A stretch of DNA of 64,000 nucleotides from contig NZ_PEFF01000001.1 in the NCBI RefSeq assembly GCF_002754375.1, positions 1,178,001-1,242,000 of the forward strand. The letters are read 5' to 3'. Both the position numbers and the translations under genes were made by a program. This document shows positions 17,826-25,949 of this stretch, piece by piece (within the stretch, counting starts at the first letter, position 1; every line of letters begins with the position of its first letter). This DNA is from Variovorax sp. 54 (GTDB lineage Bacteria; Pseudomonadota; Gammaproteobacteria; Burkholderiales; Burkholderiaceae_C). Under the pieces are notes generated by a model that searched no databases, had not been told where the DNA came from, and saw nothing but the letters and a program-made list of their open reading frames with translations.

Positions 17826-17863
17826 AGCCGCGCCAGGGAAACCTGCCGCGGCTTTTGTTTTTT
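17826..17863 (+). terminator. Intrinsic terminator after rpsU
   Basis: A stem of 7 bp (17826-17832 with 17847-17853) plus an inner 4-bp stem closed by a GAAA tetraloop, separated by a 1x1 C-C mismatch, is followed by TTTGTTTTTT. It ends 17 bp before the yqeY start codon, so yqeY needs read-through or its own promoter. Confidence 0.85.
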
Positions 17864-17880
17864 CCGAAAGGTTGCGAAGA

Positions 17881-18330
17881 ATGACTCTCAAAGAACAAAT
17901 CACCGAAGACATGAAGACGGCGATGCGCGCCAAGGATTCGGAACGCCTGGGCACCATCCGCCTCCTGCTCGCGGCCCTGAAGCAGAAGGAAGTCGACGAG
18001 CGCGTGGAACTCGATGACGCCATGGTCATCGCCATCGTCGACAAGATGGTCAAGCAGCGCAAGGACTCGATCGCCGCGTTCACCACCGGTGGCCGCACCG
18101 ACCTGGCCGACAAGGAAGCCGCCGAGATCAAGGTGCTCGAGGTGTACCAGCCCCAGCGCATGAGCGCCGACGAAGTCGCCACCGCCGTGAAAGCCATCGT
18201 GGCCGAGCTCGGCGCGGCCGGCCCGGGCGACATGGGCAAGGTGATGGGCGTGGTCAAGACGCGCCTGGCCGGCAAGGCCGACATGGGACAGGTCAGCGCC
18301 GCGGTCAAGGCCGCCCTCACGGGCGCCTGA
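17881..18330 (+). CDS. GatB/YqeY domain-containing protein
   Basis: 149 aa, the usual size of free-standing YqeY proteins. It starts TLKEQITEDMKTAMRAKDSERLGTIR and ends with the helical domain GDMGKVMGVVKTRLAGKADM shared with the tail of GatB, the tRNA-dependent amidotransferase B subunit. Cytoplasmic; proposed to bind tRNA, but its function is unproven. The ATG at 17881 has a GAAAGG ribosome site; a TTG nine bases upstream is less likely. rpsU-yqeY adjacency is a widely conserved arrangement. Confidence 0.92.
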   Translation: MTLKEQITEDMKTAMRAKDSERLGTIRLLLAALKQKEVDERVELDDAMVIAIVDKMVKQRKDSIAAFTTGGRTDLADKEAAEIKVLEVYQPQRMSADEVATAVKAIVAELGAAGPGDMGKVMGVVKTRLAGKADMGQVSAAVKAALTGA

Positions 18331-18343
18331 GGCGGCCACCGCC

Positions 18344-18835
18344 ATGAAGAACGGCAGCAGCAGCGCGCTCGGCGCCGCGCCCGTCGCAATGATCCCGAAG
18401 GCCTGCGCCTGCCTGGTCGATGCGCGGGGCCGGCTGCTGGTGTTCCGTCACCCCGAAGACGGCAACATGCAGCTGCCCAAGGGCACCATCGAGCCCGGCG
18501 AGTCGCCCGAGGCGGCCGTGCGGCGCGAGCTGCTCGAGGAATCGGGCCTGGTGTTCGCCGGCCGGCTGGAGTCGCTGGGCACGCTGGAGCGCGAATGCGA
18601 AGCCGGCGTCGAAGGCAACACGCACCGCCATCCGCAGCGCTGGCACATCTTCCTGATGCGCGACCCGCGCGACCTGCCCGAGACCTTCGAGCACATGGCC
18701 ACGGGCAGCCCCGAAGAAGAAGGCCTGGTGTTCTCGTTCTACTGGCTCGAGGCCGACGCAGCCATCGAAGACTTCGCCCTGCCCTACCGCCAGACCATCG
18801 AGCGCGTGCGCGAAGCCCTGCTCGCCGCCGGCTGA
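18344..18835 (+). CDS. Nudix hydrolase
   Basis: 163 aa with a perfect Nudix box at residues 47-69 (G-x5-E-x7-RELLEESGL), which binds the divalent metal for cleavage of a nucleoside diphosphate linked to another group. Substrate is not predictable. It follows yqeY by 13 bp in the same direction and meets the TauE/SafE gene tail to tail with only 4 bp between the stops, leaving no room for a separate terminator. Confidence 0.9.
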   Translation: MKNGSSSALGAAPVAMIPKACACLVDARGRLLVFRHPEDGNMQLPKGTIEPGESPEAAVRRELLEESGLVFAGRLESLGTLERECEAGVEGNTHRHPQRWHIFLMRDPRDLPETFEHMATGSPEEEGLVFSFYWLEADAAIEDFALPYRQTIERVREALLAAG

Positions 18836-18839
18836 CCGA

Positions 18840-19595
18840 TCACATGGCGGCGCGCAGCGCCATGTACGACCCCAGCAGCGCCAGCCCGATCAGAAAGCAG
18901 CGCCGGAACACGGCCACCGGCAGCCGCTGCCGCAGCCAGGTGCCCAGCACCATGCCGCCCACGGCCGGCACCAGCATCGCGACCGACCCGCCCAGCACTG
19001 CCGCCGGGTAGCTCCCGTTGGCCGCCAGCCCCAGCGCCAGCACCACGGTCGACGTGGTGAACGAGATGCCCATCGCCTGGATCAACGCATCGCGCTGGAA
19101 GCCCAGCGCCTGCAGGTATGGCACGGCCGGCACCGCGAACACGCCCGTCACGGCCGTCACCAGCCCCGTCGCAGCGCCCACCACGGGCCCGAGCCAACGC
19201 GCCTGTGCGTCGCTCACGTGCAGTTGCCGCCCCGTCAGCCCCCACAGCGCATAGATCACCAGCGCCACGCCGAGCGCCAACGAGGCCCAGGCGCCGGCCG
19301 GTACGCCCAGCCACCACGCCCCGGCGAGCGTGCCCCCCACGACGCCGGCCTGCATGCGACCGATGCGGCGGAACACGGCGCCGAAGCTGGCGCGCGGCCC
19401 GGTCTGCCAGAGGTTGGTGACCAGCGACGGCACGATCAGCAGCGCCGCCGCCTGTGCGGGCGACATCCACAGCGCGAGCAGCGCCATCGCCACGGTCGGC
19501 AGCCCGAGGCCGATCACGCCCTTGATCAGGCCGGCCAGCAGGAACACCGCGGCAGCCGCCGCCCACAGGCCCATCGCGTCATTGGAGATCGTCAT
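18840..19595 (-). CDS. TauE/SafE (TSUP) family membrane permease
   Basis: 251 aa with about eight hydrophobic segments in two similar halves, the layout of the TauE/SafE sulphite/sulphonate exporter family (GLIKGVIGLGLPTVAMALL near the N-terminus; GLVTAVTGVFAVPAVPYLQALG at the start of the second half is the repeat). Members move sulphite, sulphoacetate, taurine-derived or other organic anions. Divergent from the LysR gene across 101 bp that carry a long inverted repeat, so the LysR protein may control it. Confidence 0.88.
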   Translation of the reverse strand: MTISNDAMGLWAAAAAVFLLAGLIKGVIGLGLPTVAMALLALWMSPAQAAALLIVPSLVTNLWQTGPRASFGAVFRRIGRMQAGVVGGTLAGAWWLGVPAGAWASLALGVALVIYALWGLTGRQLHVSDAQARWLGPVVGAATGLVTAVTGVFAVPAVPYLQALGFQRDALIQAMGISFTTSTVVLALGLAANGSYPAAVLGGSVAMLVPAVGGMVLGTWLRQRLPVAVFRRCFLIGLALLGSYMALRAAM

Positions 19596-19648
19596 CGCCG
19601 CGGAGTCTGCCGACCTGCACCTCGGCTGGAAATGCGGCTTTCGCGCAC

Positions 19649-19675
19649 CCAGCCTCAGGCACAGGCTGAGGCTGG
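19649..19675. promoter_or_regulatory. 10-bp inverted repeat between tauE-like and lysR genes
   Basis: CCAGCCTCAG at 19649-19658 and its exact complement CTGAGGCTGG at 19666-19675, spaced by 7 nt. It sits 21 bp before the lysR start and 53 bp from the divergent permease start. The size and place fit a LysR-type operator, although a 10-bp RNA hairpin in the lysR leader is also possible. Confidence 0.6.
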
Positions 19676-19696
19676 CGTGCTACCTTGCGGCTCACC

Positions 19697-20611
19697 ATGC
19701 GATTCGATCTGACCGACCTGCGGCTCTTTCTCCACGTCGTCGAAGCCGGCAGCCTCACGGCCGGCGCCGGCCGCTCGCACATGACGCTGGCCTCGGCCAG
19801 CCAGCGCGTGCGCGGCATGGAAGACGCGCTCGGCACGCCGCTGCTCACCCGCCACGCGCAGGGCGTGCGCCCCACCGAGGCCGGCCGCACGCTGCTGCAC
19901 CATGCGCGCGTCGTGCTGCAGCAGATGGAGCGGCTGCGCGGTGAACTCGGCGAATACGGCCAGGGCCTCAAGGGCCACGTGCGCTTCATGTGCGGCACCT
20001 CGGCGCTCACCGAGCACCTGCCCGAGGTGCTGAGCCGCTTTCTGGCCGAGCATCCGCGCATCTCGGTCGACCTCGAGGAGCGCGCCAGCCCCGACACCGT
20101 GGAAGCCCTGCGCAGCGGCCTGTGCGACATCGGCATCGTCTCCGACGCCATCGAGAGCGACAGCCTCGAATGCCACCCCTTCCGCCGCGACGACCTCGTG
20201 CTGGTGATGCCGCGCGGCCACGCGCTGGCCGGCCGGCGCCGCGTGCACCTGGCCGAGGTGGTCGACAGCGAGTTCGTCGGCCTGCCCGCCGACAGCGCGC
20301 TGCAGCAGCTGATCACGGGGCATGCGCGCGCGCTCGCCAGGCATCTGGCCTACCGCGTGCGCGTGCGCAACTTCGAGGCCGTGTGCCGCATGGTCGAGTA
20401 CGGCATCGGCGTGGGCATCGTGCCGCAGACCGCGGCCGAGCGCTGCGCCCGCTCGATGAAGATCGCGCGCGCCTCGCTCGCCGACCCGTGGGCCGAGCGC
20501 ACGCTGATGGCCTGCGTGCGCTCGTCGGAAGACCTGCCGCTGAATGCGCGGCGCATGCTCGACTACCTCATCGCACCACCGCCGTCGGCGGCAGACGCTA
20601 CGCGGAAGTGA
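19697..20611 (+). CDS. LysR-family transcriptional regulator
   Basis: 304 aa. The N-terminal winged helix-turn-helix (LRLFLHVVEAGSLTAGAGRS, then ASQRVRGMEDALGTPLLTR) is standard for LysR. The rest is the effector-binding periplasmic-protein-like fold (~90-295). The ATG at 19697 fits the family N-terminus; a TTG four codons earlier is less likely. Divergent from the TauE/SafE permease and overlapping by 14 bp with the end of the convergent epimerase gene. Likely target: the permease; effector unknown. Confidence 0.92.
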   Translation: MRFDLTDLRLFLHVVEAGSLTAGAGRSHMTLASASQRVRGMEDALGTPLLTRHAQGVRPTEAGRTLLHHARVVLQQMERLRGELGEYGQGLKGHVRFMCGTSALTEHLPEVLSRFLAEHPRISVDLEERASPDTVEALRSGLCDIGIVSDAIESDSLECHPFRRDDLVLVMPRGHALAGRRRVHLAEVVDSEFVGLPADSALQQLITGHARALARHLAYRVRVRNFEAVCRMVEYGIGVGIVPQTAAERCARSMKIARASLADPWAERTLMACVRSSEDLPLNARRMLDYLIAPPPSAADATRK

Positions 20612-21596
20612 CCGGCCGCCCCTGCTGCGCACGCGCCGCAATGAAGGCCTCGAAGGCCTCGCCACTGGTCTTGCGCGGCACGTAGCCGAACTGGCTTTTC
20701 AACGCGGTGTTCAGCAGCACCGGCCGGTAGCGCAGAAAGTCGAGCTGCTCGGGCCCGTAGCGGCTCACGCCCAATGCCGAGCCCGCGGCCAGCGCCGCCT
20801 GCAGCACACCAGCCGGCCAGGCGATGGCACGCTTGCCAAGCCGCGCGGCAATCTCGTGGATGGTGAGTGCGCCGTCCCCCGCAAGGTTGTAGCAACCGGC
20901 CGGCGCGCCGCCGAGCGCATGGGCGATGGCACCGGTCACGTCCTCGTCCCACACGAACACGAAGGGGCTGTCGCTGCCGCGGATGGCGATCAGCCGCTTC
21001 TTCTCGAACAGCGCGGTGATCTGGTTGTCGACGCGCTCGCCGAGGATGGTGCCGATGCGCAGCACCGTCTGCGCCAGCGCGGGATGTTGCGTGCGGCAGT
21101 CGGCCAGCATCTCTTCCACCTGCCGCTTGTGGTCGGCGTAGGCGAACACCGGGTTGCCGCGCAGCGGCTGCGACTCGGTGATCCAGGCCGGGTTGTCCGC
21201 GTGGTAGCCGTAGGCCGCGCCGCTCGACGACACCACGATGTGCCCCACGCCGCGCGCCACGCAGGCATCGAGCACGTTGCGCGTGCCGCCTACGTCGACC
21301 GAATGTTCGAAGGCGCGGTTCGAGTCCTTGCCGGGTGTGACGATCGACGCGAGGTGCACCACCGTGTCGATCGCATGCGCAGCGAGCACGTCGGCGATGC
21401 CGTCGTCGCGCACGTCCTGCTGCAGATAGGCCACGCCGGGCAGCCGCCGCGCGGCGGGCACCTCGCGCACGTCGAGCGCCACCAGGGTTTCGAAGGTGCC
21501 TTGCGCAGCCAATGCAGCGAGCACGCTGCGCCCGAGAAAACCATCGCCGCCGGTGATCAACACGCGCCGCGCGGACGCCTTCCAGACCTCGCTCAT
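20598..21596 (-). CDS. NAD-dependent epimerase/dehydratase (extended SDR)
   Basis: 332 aa. Rossmann motif ITGGDGFLG (~14-22) for NAD and the catalytic SSSGAAYG...YADHK (Tyr-x3-Lys) near 130-160 identify an extended short-chain dehydrogenase. It acts on nucleotide-sugar or related substrates in the cytoplasm; the substrate is not predictable. The 3' end overlaps the convergent lysR gene by 14 bp. The bile-acid-type symporter gene lies 61 bp upstream on the same strand. Confidence 0.88.
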   Translation of the reverse strand: MSEVWKASARRVLITGGDGFLGRSVLAALAAQGTFETLVALDVREVPAARRLPGVAYLQQDVRDDGIADVLAAHAIDTVVHLASIVTPGKDSNRAFEHSVDVGGTRNVLDACVARGVGHIVVSSSGAAYGYHADNPAWITESQPLRGNPVFAYADHKRQVEEMLADCRTQHPALAQTVLRIGTILGERVDNQITALFEKKRLIAIRGSDSPFVFVWDEDVTGAIAHALGGAPAGCYNLAGDGALTIHEIAARLGKRAIAWPAGVLQAALAAGSALGVSRYGPEQLDFLRYRPVLLNTALKSQFGYVPRKTSGEAFEAFIAARAQQGRPVTSA

Positions 21597-21657
21597 TGGT
21601 ATACCTTCGTGCTTCGCACTGCGGTGCGAGCTTGCTTGGGGCGGCCCGGCGCGGCGC

Positions 21658-22560
21658 TCATGGCGTCGCAGGCTTGCGCCCCCACCAGCTCGCCAGCGCC
21701 AGGCCCGCGATGATGTCCCAGAAGCCCCACACGCCCGCCACCACGGCCATGCCGCCGAGCCCGCCGAAGAAGCTGAAGATCAGCACCAGCCCGAGCCCCG
21801 CGTTGCGGATGCCCACTTCGATGGACACCGCGCGCCGGTCGTAGTCGCCCAGCCCCGAGAGCCGCGCGCACAGGTAGCCAGTGCCGAAGGCCAGCGCGTC
21901 GTGAATGACGACCGCCAGCAGCACCAGCCCCACGTAGTCGAGAAAGTAGCGCCAGTTGCCCGCGATGGCGCCGACGATGAAAACGATCAGCGCCAGGAAG
22001 CTCAGGATGCGCGCCGGCTTCTTGATGCGCGCCGTGAACCGCGGCAGCTGGTGCGCGCAGGCCACGCCCAGCACGAAGGGAATGCCGATGATCATCACGA
22101 TGTGGCCCAGCATGTCGAGCGGGTCGAGCGCGATGGTCTTCAGCAGCTGCGAGGCCGTGGGGTGCAGGCCGCCCCAGAACGCGAAGTTCAGCGGCATCAC
22201 CACGATGGACAGCGCATTCGAGATCGCCGTCATCGACACCGACAGCGCCACGTTGCCGCCCGCGCGGTGCGTGAGGATCTGCGAGATGTTGCCCGGCGGG
22301 CAGCAGGCCACGAGGATCATGCCCAGCGCGATGCTCGGGCCCGGCTGCAGGATCAGCGTGAGCACGAAGGTCACGGCCGGCAGCACCACGAACTGCGCGC
22401 CGATGCCCACCGCCATCGCGCCGGGCATGCGCGCGACGCGCTTGAAGTCGTCGATGCGCGTGTCCAGCGCAATGCCGAACATCAGAAAGCCCAGCACCAC
22501 GTTGAGCAGCACCAGCGAGGCCGGGTTGAAGTGCAGGCGGATCTCGTCGACAGGCAGCAT
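21658..22560 (-). CDS. Bile acid:sodium symporter (BASS) family protein
   Basis: 300 aa with 9-10 hydrophobic segments. ACCPPGNISQILTHRAGGN (~95-115) is the conserved crossing helix region of the BASS family, and the second half has GIRNAGLGLVLIF. These carriers import organic anions with sodium at the inner membrane; the natural substrate is unlikely to be a bile acid here. It lies 30 bp after the flavin monooxygenase gene and 61 bp before the epimerase gene, all on the minus strand, suggesting a four-gene unit with the SDR at 23919-24752. Confidence 0.88.
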   Translation of the reverse strand: MLPVDEIRLHFNPASLVLLNVVLGFLMFGIALDTRIDDFKRVARMPGAMAVGIGAQFVVLPAVTFVLTLILQPGPSIALGMILVACCPPGNISQILTHRAGGNVALSVSMTAISNALSIVVMPLNFAFWGGLHPTASQLLKTIALDPLDMLGHIVMIIGIPFVLGVACAHQLPRFTARIKKPARILSFLALIVFIVGAIAGNWRYFLDYVGLVLLAVVIHDALAFGTGYLCARLSGLGDYDRRAVSIEVGIRNAGLGLVLIFSFFGGLGGMAVVAGVWGFWDIIAGLALASWWGRKPATP

Positions 22561-22590
22561 GCGGAGAACCTCGTGAAGAAAGACGATCGG

Positions 22591-23922
22591 TCAGTCAGCC
22601 AACGCAGCAGCGGCTTGGCGCACGGCCGCGCGGTAGGTGTCCTTGTGGACGTAGTACGCCATCCGTTCCAGCTGCAGGTACTTGAAGCCGCCCGACAGAT
22701 CGGGCGGCGGCCCCTGCACTGCTGCACGCAGTGCGGTCGCCTTGGGCGAGCCCGCCGCGTGCGCGCGGAAGTAGCGCGCCAGCAGCTCGGCCTGCTCGTA
22801 CCGCCCCTGCCAGCCGATGCCGCTCGCCTCGATCATGCCGAGCACACCCAGCGTCTCGAAACGCGGCGAGAAGATGTTGAGGTACAGGCGCGGCGCCATG
22901 CCCTGCCAGTTGAGCAGCTCGCGGTCGATGAACGGGTAGTGCAGCGCATAGCCCGTGGCCGTGAGGATCAGGTCGTAGTCGCGCGCGCTGCCGTCCTTGA
23001 AATGCACGGTGCGCCCCGCGAGCCGCGCGATGTCGGCGCGCACGCCAATGTCGCCATGGCCCACGTGGTGCAGCACCAGCGAGTTCACCACCGGGTGCGA
23101 CTCGTACATCTTGTAGTCGGGCTTCGGAAAACCGAAGCGCACCGGGTCGCCGGTGAACCACTGCAGCACGGTGGCATCGACCTTCTGCTTGAGCCACGGC
23201 GGCAGTGGGCGCTTGCCGCCCAGCGTGTCGGCCGGTTTGCCGAACACGTACTTGGGCACGAAGTAGTAGCCGCGCCGCACCGAAATGTCGACGCTCTGCG
23301 CGTAGTGCACGGCATCGACCGCGATGTCGCAGCCCGAGTTGCCCGCGCCGACGATCAGCACGCGCTTGTCCTTGAACAGTTCCGCGTGCTTGTAGCTGCT
23401 GGTGTGCAGCAGCTCGCCGTCGAAGTGGCCTTCGAACTGCGGGTGCTTGGGCTCCGAGAGCGTGCCATTGGCGATCACCACGCCCTTGTATTCGTCGGTC
23501 TCGACCGTGCCGTCGGGCGCCTCGACGCTCACGCGCCAGCGCGTGTCGGGTGCGTCGCTCACCGGCTCCACGCGCAGCACGCGCGTGCCGAAGCGAAAGT
23601 GCGCGCGCAGGCCGAAGCGGTCGGCAAAGTCGCTGAAGTAGCGACGCAGCTCGCGGTGGCTCGGGTAGTCGGCCACGGTGTCGGCCATCGGAAACTCGGC
23701 GAACTCGGTGGTGCGCTTGCTCGAGATCAGGTGGGCCGAGTGGTAGACCGTGGAGCGCGGGTTGTCGATGTCCCAGAGGCCGCCCACATCGCTGTGCGCC
23801 TCGAAGCCCTGGAACGGAACGCCGAGCTTCTGGAGATTGCGGGCGCCCGCCAGGCCCGAGGGGCCGGCGCCGATGAGGGCGATCTGTTCGTGGGTCGGAA
23901 CGGCAGTGGCAGAAGGCGTCAT
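22591..23922 (-). CDS. Flavin-containing monooxygenase (FMO/Baeyer-Villiger type)
   Basis: 443 aa. FAD-binding GAGPSG (18-23), the FMO signature FEGHFDGELLHTSSY (FxGxxxHxxxY, ~160-175) and the NADPH-binding GAGNSG (~188) occur in the expected order. Such enzymes oxygenate ketones, amines or sulphides. The start ATG overlaps the stop of the upstream SDR gene (ATGA), so the two are translationally coupled, and the symporter follows 30 bp downstream. Uptake plus oxidation of an organic anion or ketone is a reasonable inference. Confidence 0.9.
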   Translation of the reverse strand: MTPSATAVPTHEQIALIGAGPSGLAGARNLQKLGVPFQGFEAHSDVGGLWDIDNPRSTVYHSAHLISSKRTTEFAEFPMADTVADYPSHRELRRYFSDFADRFGLRAHFRFGTRVLRVEPVSDAPDTRWRVSVEAPDGTVETDEYKGVVIANGTLSEPKHPQFEGHFDGELLHTSSYKHAELFKDKRVLIVGAGNSGCDIAVDAVHYAQSVDISVRRGYYFVPKYVFGKPADTLGGKRPLPPWLKQKVDATVLQWFTGDPVRFGFPKPDYKMYESHPVVNSLVLHHVGHGDIGVRADIARLAGRTVHFKDGSARDYDLILTATGYALHYPFIDRELLNWQGMAPRLYLNIFSPRFETLGVLGMIEASGIGWQGRYEQAELLARYFRAHAAGSPKATALRAAVQGPPPDLSGGFKYLQLERMAYYVHKDTYRAAVRQAAAALAD

Positions 23923-24752
23923 CGGCGGGGAGGTTCTTTCTCATTCTGGGAATTCAGACCGGGGATGGCCGTGGCACCGGCCTCGCCCACGCGCGGCTTG
24001 CGCGGCTGCCCGCGCAGCAGGCGGTCGTGCAGTGGCGCAGGCAAGAGGTCGAGCGCTTTCGACAGCCAGCCGATGCGCCGCGGCAGCACGATCTTTTCGC
24101 GCCGTGCTGCAAGGCCCGCCAGCAGCTGGCGCGCCGCCGCGTCGGCCTCGAGCAACCCCGGCATCGCGAAGCGGTTGCCGGCCGTGAGCGCGGTACGGAT
24201 GTAGCCCGGGCTCACCGTGTGCACCGTGAGTCCCGTGCCGCGCAGCTCGGCGCGCAGGCTTTCGAGATAGCGGATCAGGCCGCCCTTGCTCGCGCAGTAG
24301 GCGCCGTTGCCCGGCATGCCGTGCCAGCCCGCGATGCTGGCCACGCCGACGAGCGCGCCGCGGCCCGCTGCGCGCATCGGCTGCACGAAAGGCTGGAAGG
24401 TGGTGGCCGCGCCGAGCAGGTTGATCTCGAGCATGCGGCGGAACACGGCCAGGTCGTCGGCCTCGGCGGTGTCGTAGCCGCCGGCCACGCCCGCGTTGGC
24501 GATCACGAGATCGGGTGGGCCGAAGCGCTGCATCCAGTCGGTGGCCATCGCCTGCATGGCGGGGCCGTCGGACACGTCGGGCGTGTAGGCCTTGCAGCGC
24601 GCCTCGGCCGGCGCGGCGAGTGCCGCGAGGCGTTCGGTGTCGAGCCCCACCAGCGCCACGCGCGCACCGTGGCCGATCAGCTCGCGCGCCAGCGCCTGCC
24701 CGAGGCCGCCGCAGGCACCGGTGAGAACGACATTGCGAAACGGCAAGAGCAT
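23919..24752 (-). CDS. Short-chain dehydrogenase/reductase (classical SDR)
   Basis: 277 aa. TGACGGLGQALAREL near the N-terminus is the TGxxxGxG cofactor site; VIANAG and the catalytic SIAGWHGMPGNGAYCASKGG (Ser...Tyr-x3-Lys) follow. The ATG at 24752 puts the Rossmann motif at the usual distance; the frame runs 21 codons further upstream without support. Coupled by ATGA to the monooxygenase gene. The C-terminus after ~220 is basic and may touch the membrane. Alcohol/ketone substrate unknown. Confidence 0.87.
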   Translation of the reverse strand: MLLPFRNVVLTGACGGLGQALARELIGHGARVALVGLDTERLAALAAPAEARCKAYTPDVSDGPAMQAMATDWMQRFGPPDLVIANAGVAGGYDTAEADDLAVFRRMLEINLLGAATTFQPFVQPMRAAGRGALVGVASIAGWHGMPGNGAYCASKGGLIRYLESLRAELRGTGLTVHTVSPGYIRTALTAGNRFAMPGLLEADAAARQLLAGLAARREKIVLPRRIGWLSKALDLLPAPLHDRLLRGQPRKPRVGEAGATAIPGLNSQNEKEPPRR

Positions 24753-24860
24753 GGGCAGGGAAGCGCGCAAGGCTGCGAGTGGCAAAACGCAGCCACTGTA
24801 GCCGCGCCCTGCCACCGCATTCCCCAGCGTTTCCCCTTGCCCCGCGCCCTTGCGGGACGT

Positions 24861-25910
24861 TCAGGCCGCTTCGGCGGCGGGAAATTCGATCTGGATCTTC
24901 ACATCCGTGACGCGCCCGGCCGCAGCCTCCTCGAAAGCGGCGATGCCGTCCTCGAACGCGAAGGTGCGCGAGATGAAGGGCTTCACATCGACCTGCCCCG
25001 ACGCGATGAGCGCGAGCGCGCGCGGGAAGATGTTGGCGTAGCGGAACACCGACTCGATGCGCGCCTCCTTCGCCTGGATCGCGACGATGTCGAAAGCCAC
25101 CTTGGCGGCGGGTATACCCACCAGCACGAGGCAGCCGCCGGGGCACAGCAGGTCGAACACGTTGTCGAAGGCACGTGTGCTGCCGCTGGCCTCGAAGACC
25201 ACGTTCGCGCCCCAGCCGTCCGTGAGTGCCTGCACGGTGTCGGCGAGGCTCGTGCTGCGCACGTCGACCGTCGTCACCGCCGGGTTGTCGGCGAACAGCG
25301 CCAGCTTCTCGGGCACGAGGTCGGCCAGGATCACGCGCGCCGCACCGCCCGCGAGCGCGGCCAGCGCCGTCATCGCGCCGATGGTGCCGGCGCCGATGAC
25401 CACCGCCACGTCGCCCGGCTTCAGCGCCGCCTTCTTCGCGGCCTGCAGGCCGATGGCCAACGGCTCGACGATGGCGCCTTCGCCGAAGCTCACGTTGTCG
25501 GGCAGGCGGAAGGTGAAGGCCGCCGGGTGCACCACGAAGGGCGTGAGGCAGCCGTGGATCGGCGGCGTGGCCCAGAAGCGCACCGCAGGGTCGAGGTTGT
25601 AGAAGCCTTCGCGCACGGCGCGCGAGTCCATGTCGGGAATGCCGGGCTCCATGCAGACGCGGTCGCCCGGCTTGAGGTGCCTGACTTCCGCGCCCACCTC
25701 GGCCACCACGCCCGAGGCCTCATGGCCGAGGATCATGGGCGCATCGACGACGTACGGGCCGATGCCGCCGTGCTGGTAGTAGTGAACGTCGCTGCCGCAC
25801 ACGCCCACGGTGTGCATGCGGATCTTCACATCGCGCGGGCCGACGTGCAGCGGCAGATCGACATCGCGCAGCGTGATCTCGTGCGCCTTTTCCAGAACCA
25901 GTGCTTTCAT
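24861..25910 (-). CDS. Zinc-type polyol dehydrogenase (sorbitol/xylitol dehydrogenase-like)
   Basis: 349 aa, medium-chain dehydrogenase. Catalytic zinc ligands are visible in [12 protein letters not shown] (Cys), GHEASG (His-Glu) and the Rossmann loop GAGTIGAM marks the NAD site near 180. The family's structural-zinc cysteine cluster is absent: the region after MEPGIPD has no cysteines up to PIHGC. Oxidises a polyol taken up by the adjacent ABC transporter to a ketose. Starts at ATG 25910 with a GGAAAG site, 39 bp after the ATPase gene, and is the last convincing gene of the operon. Confidence 0.9.
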   Translation of the reverse strand: MKALVLEKAHEITLRDVDLPLHVGPRDVKIRMHTVGVCGSDVHYYQHGGIGPYVVDAPMILGHEASGVVAEVGAEVRHLKPGDRVCMEPGIPDMDSRAVREGFYNLDPAVRFWATPPIHGCLTPFVVHPAAFTFRLPDNVSFGEGAIVEPLAIGLQAAKKAALKPGDVAVVIGAGTIGAMTALAALAGGAARVILADLVPEKLALFADNPAVTTVDVRSTSLADTVQALTDGWGANVVFEASGSTRAFDNVFDLLCPGGCLVLVGIPAAKVAFDIVAIQAKEARIESVFRYANIFPRALALIASGQVDVKPFISRTFAFEDGIAAFEEAAAGRVTDVKIQIEFPAAEAA

Positions 25911-25949
25911 TGAATCTTTCCGAGAGGGGTAGTGAAACGGGGCTGCACC

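Noticed and set aside
21496..24204. 902-codon plus-strand frame across the symporter and monooxygenase genes
   Set aside because: Antisense shadow; His/Arg-rich without domain, while the minus-strand products are clear.
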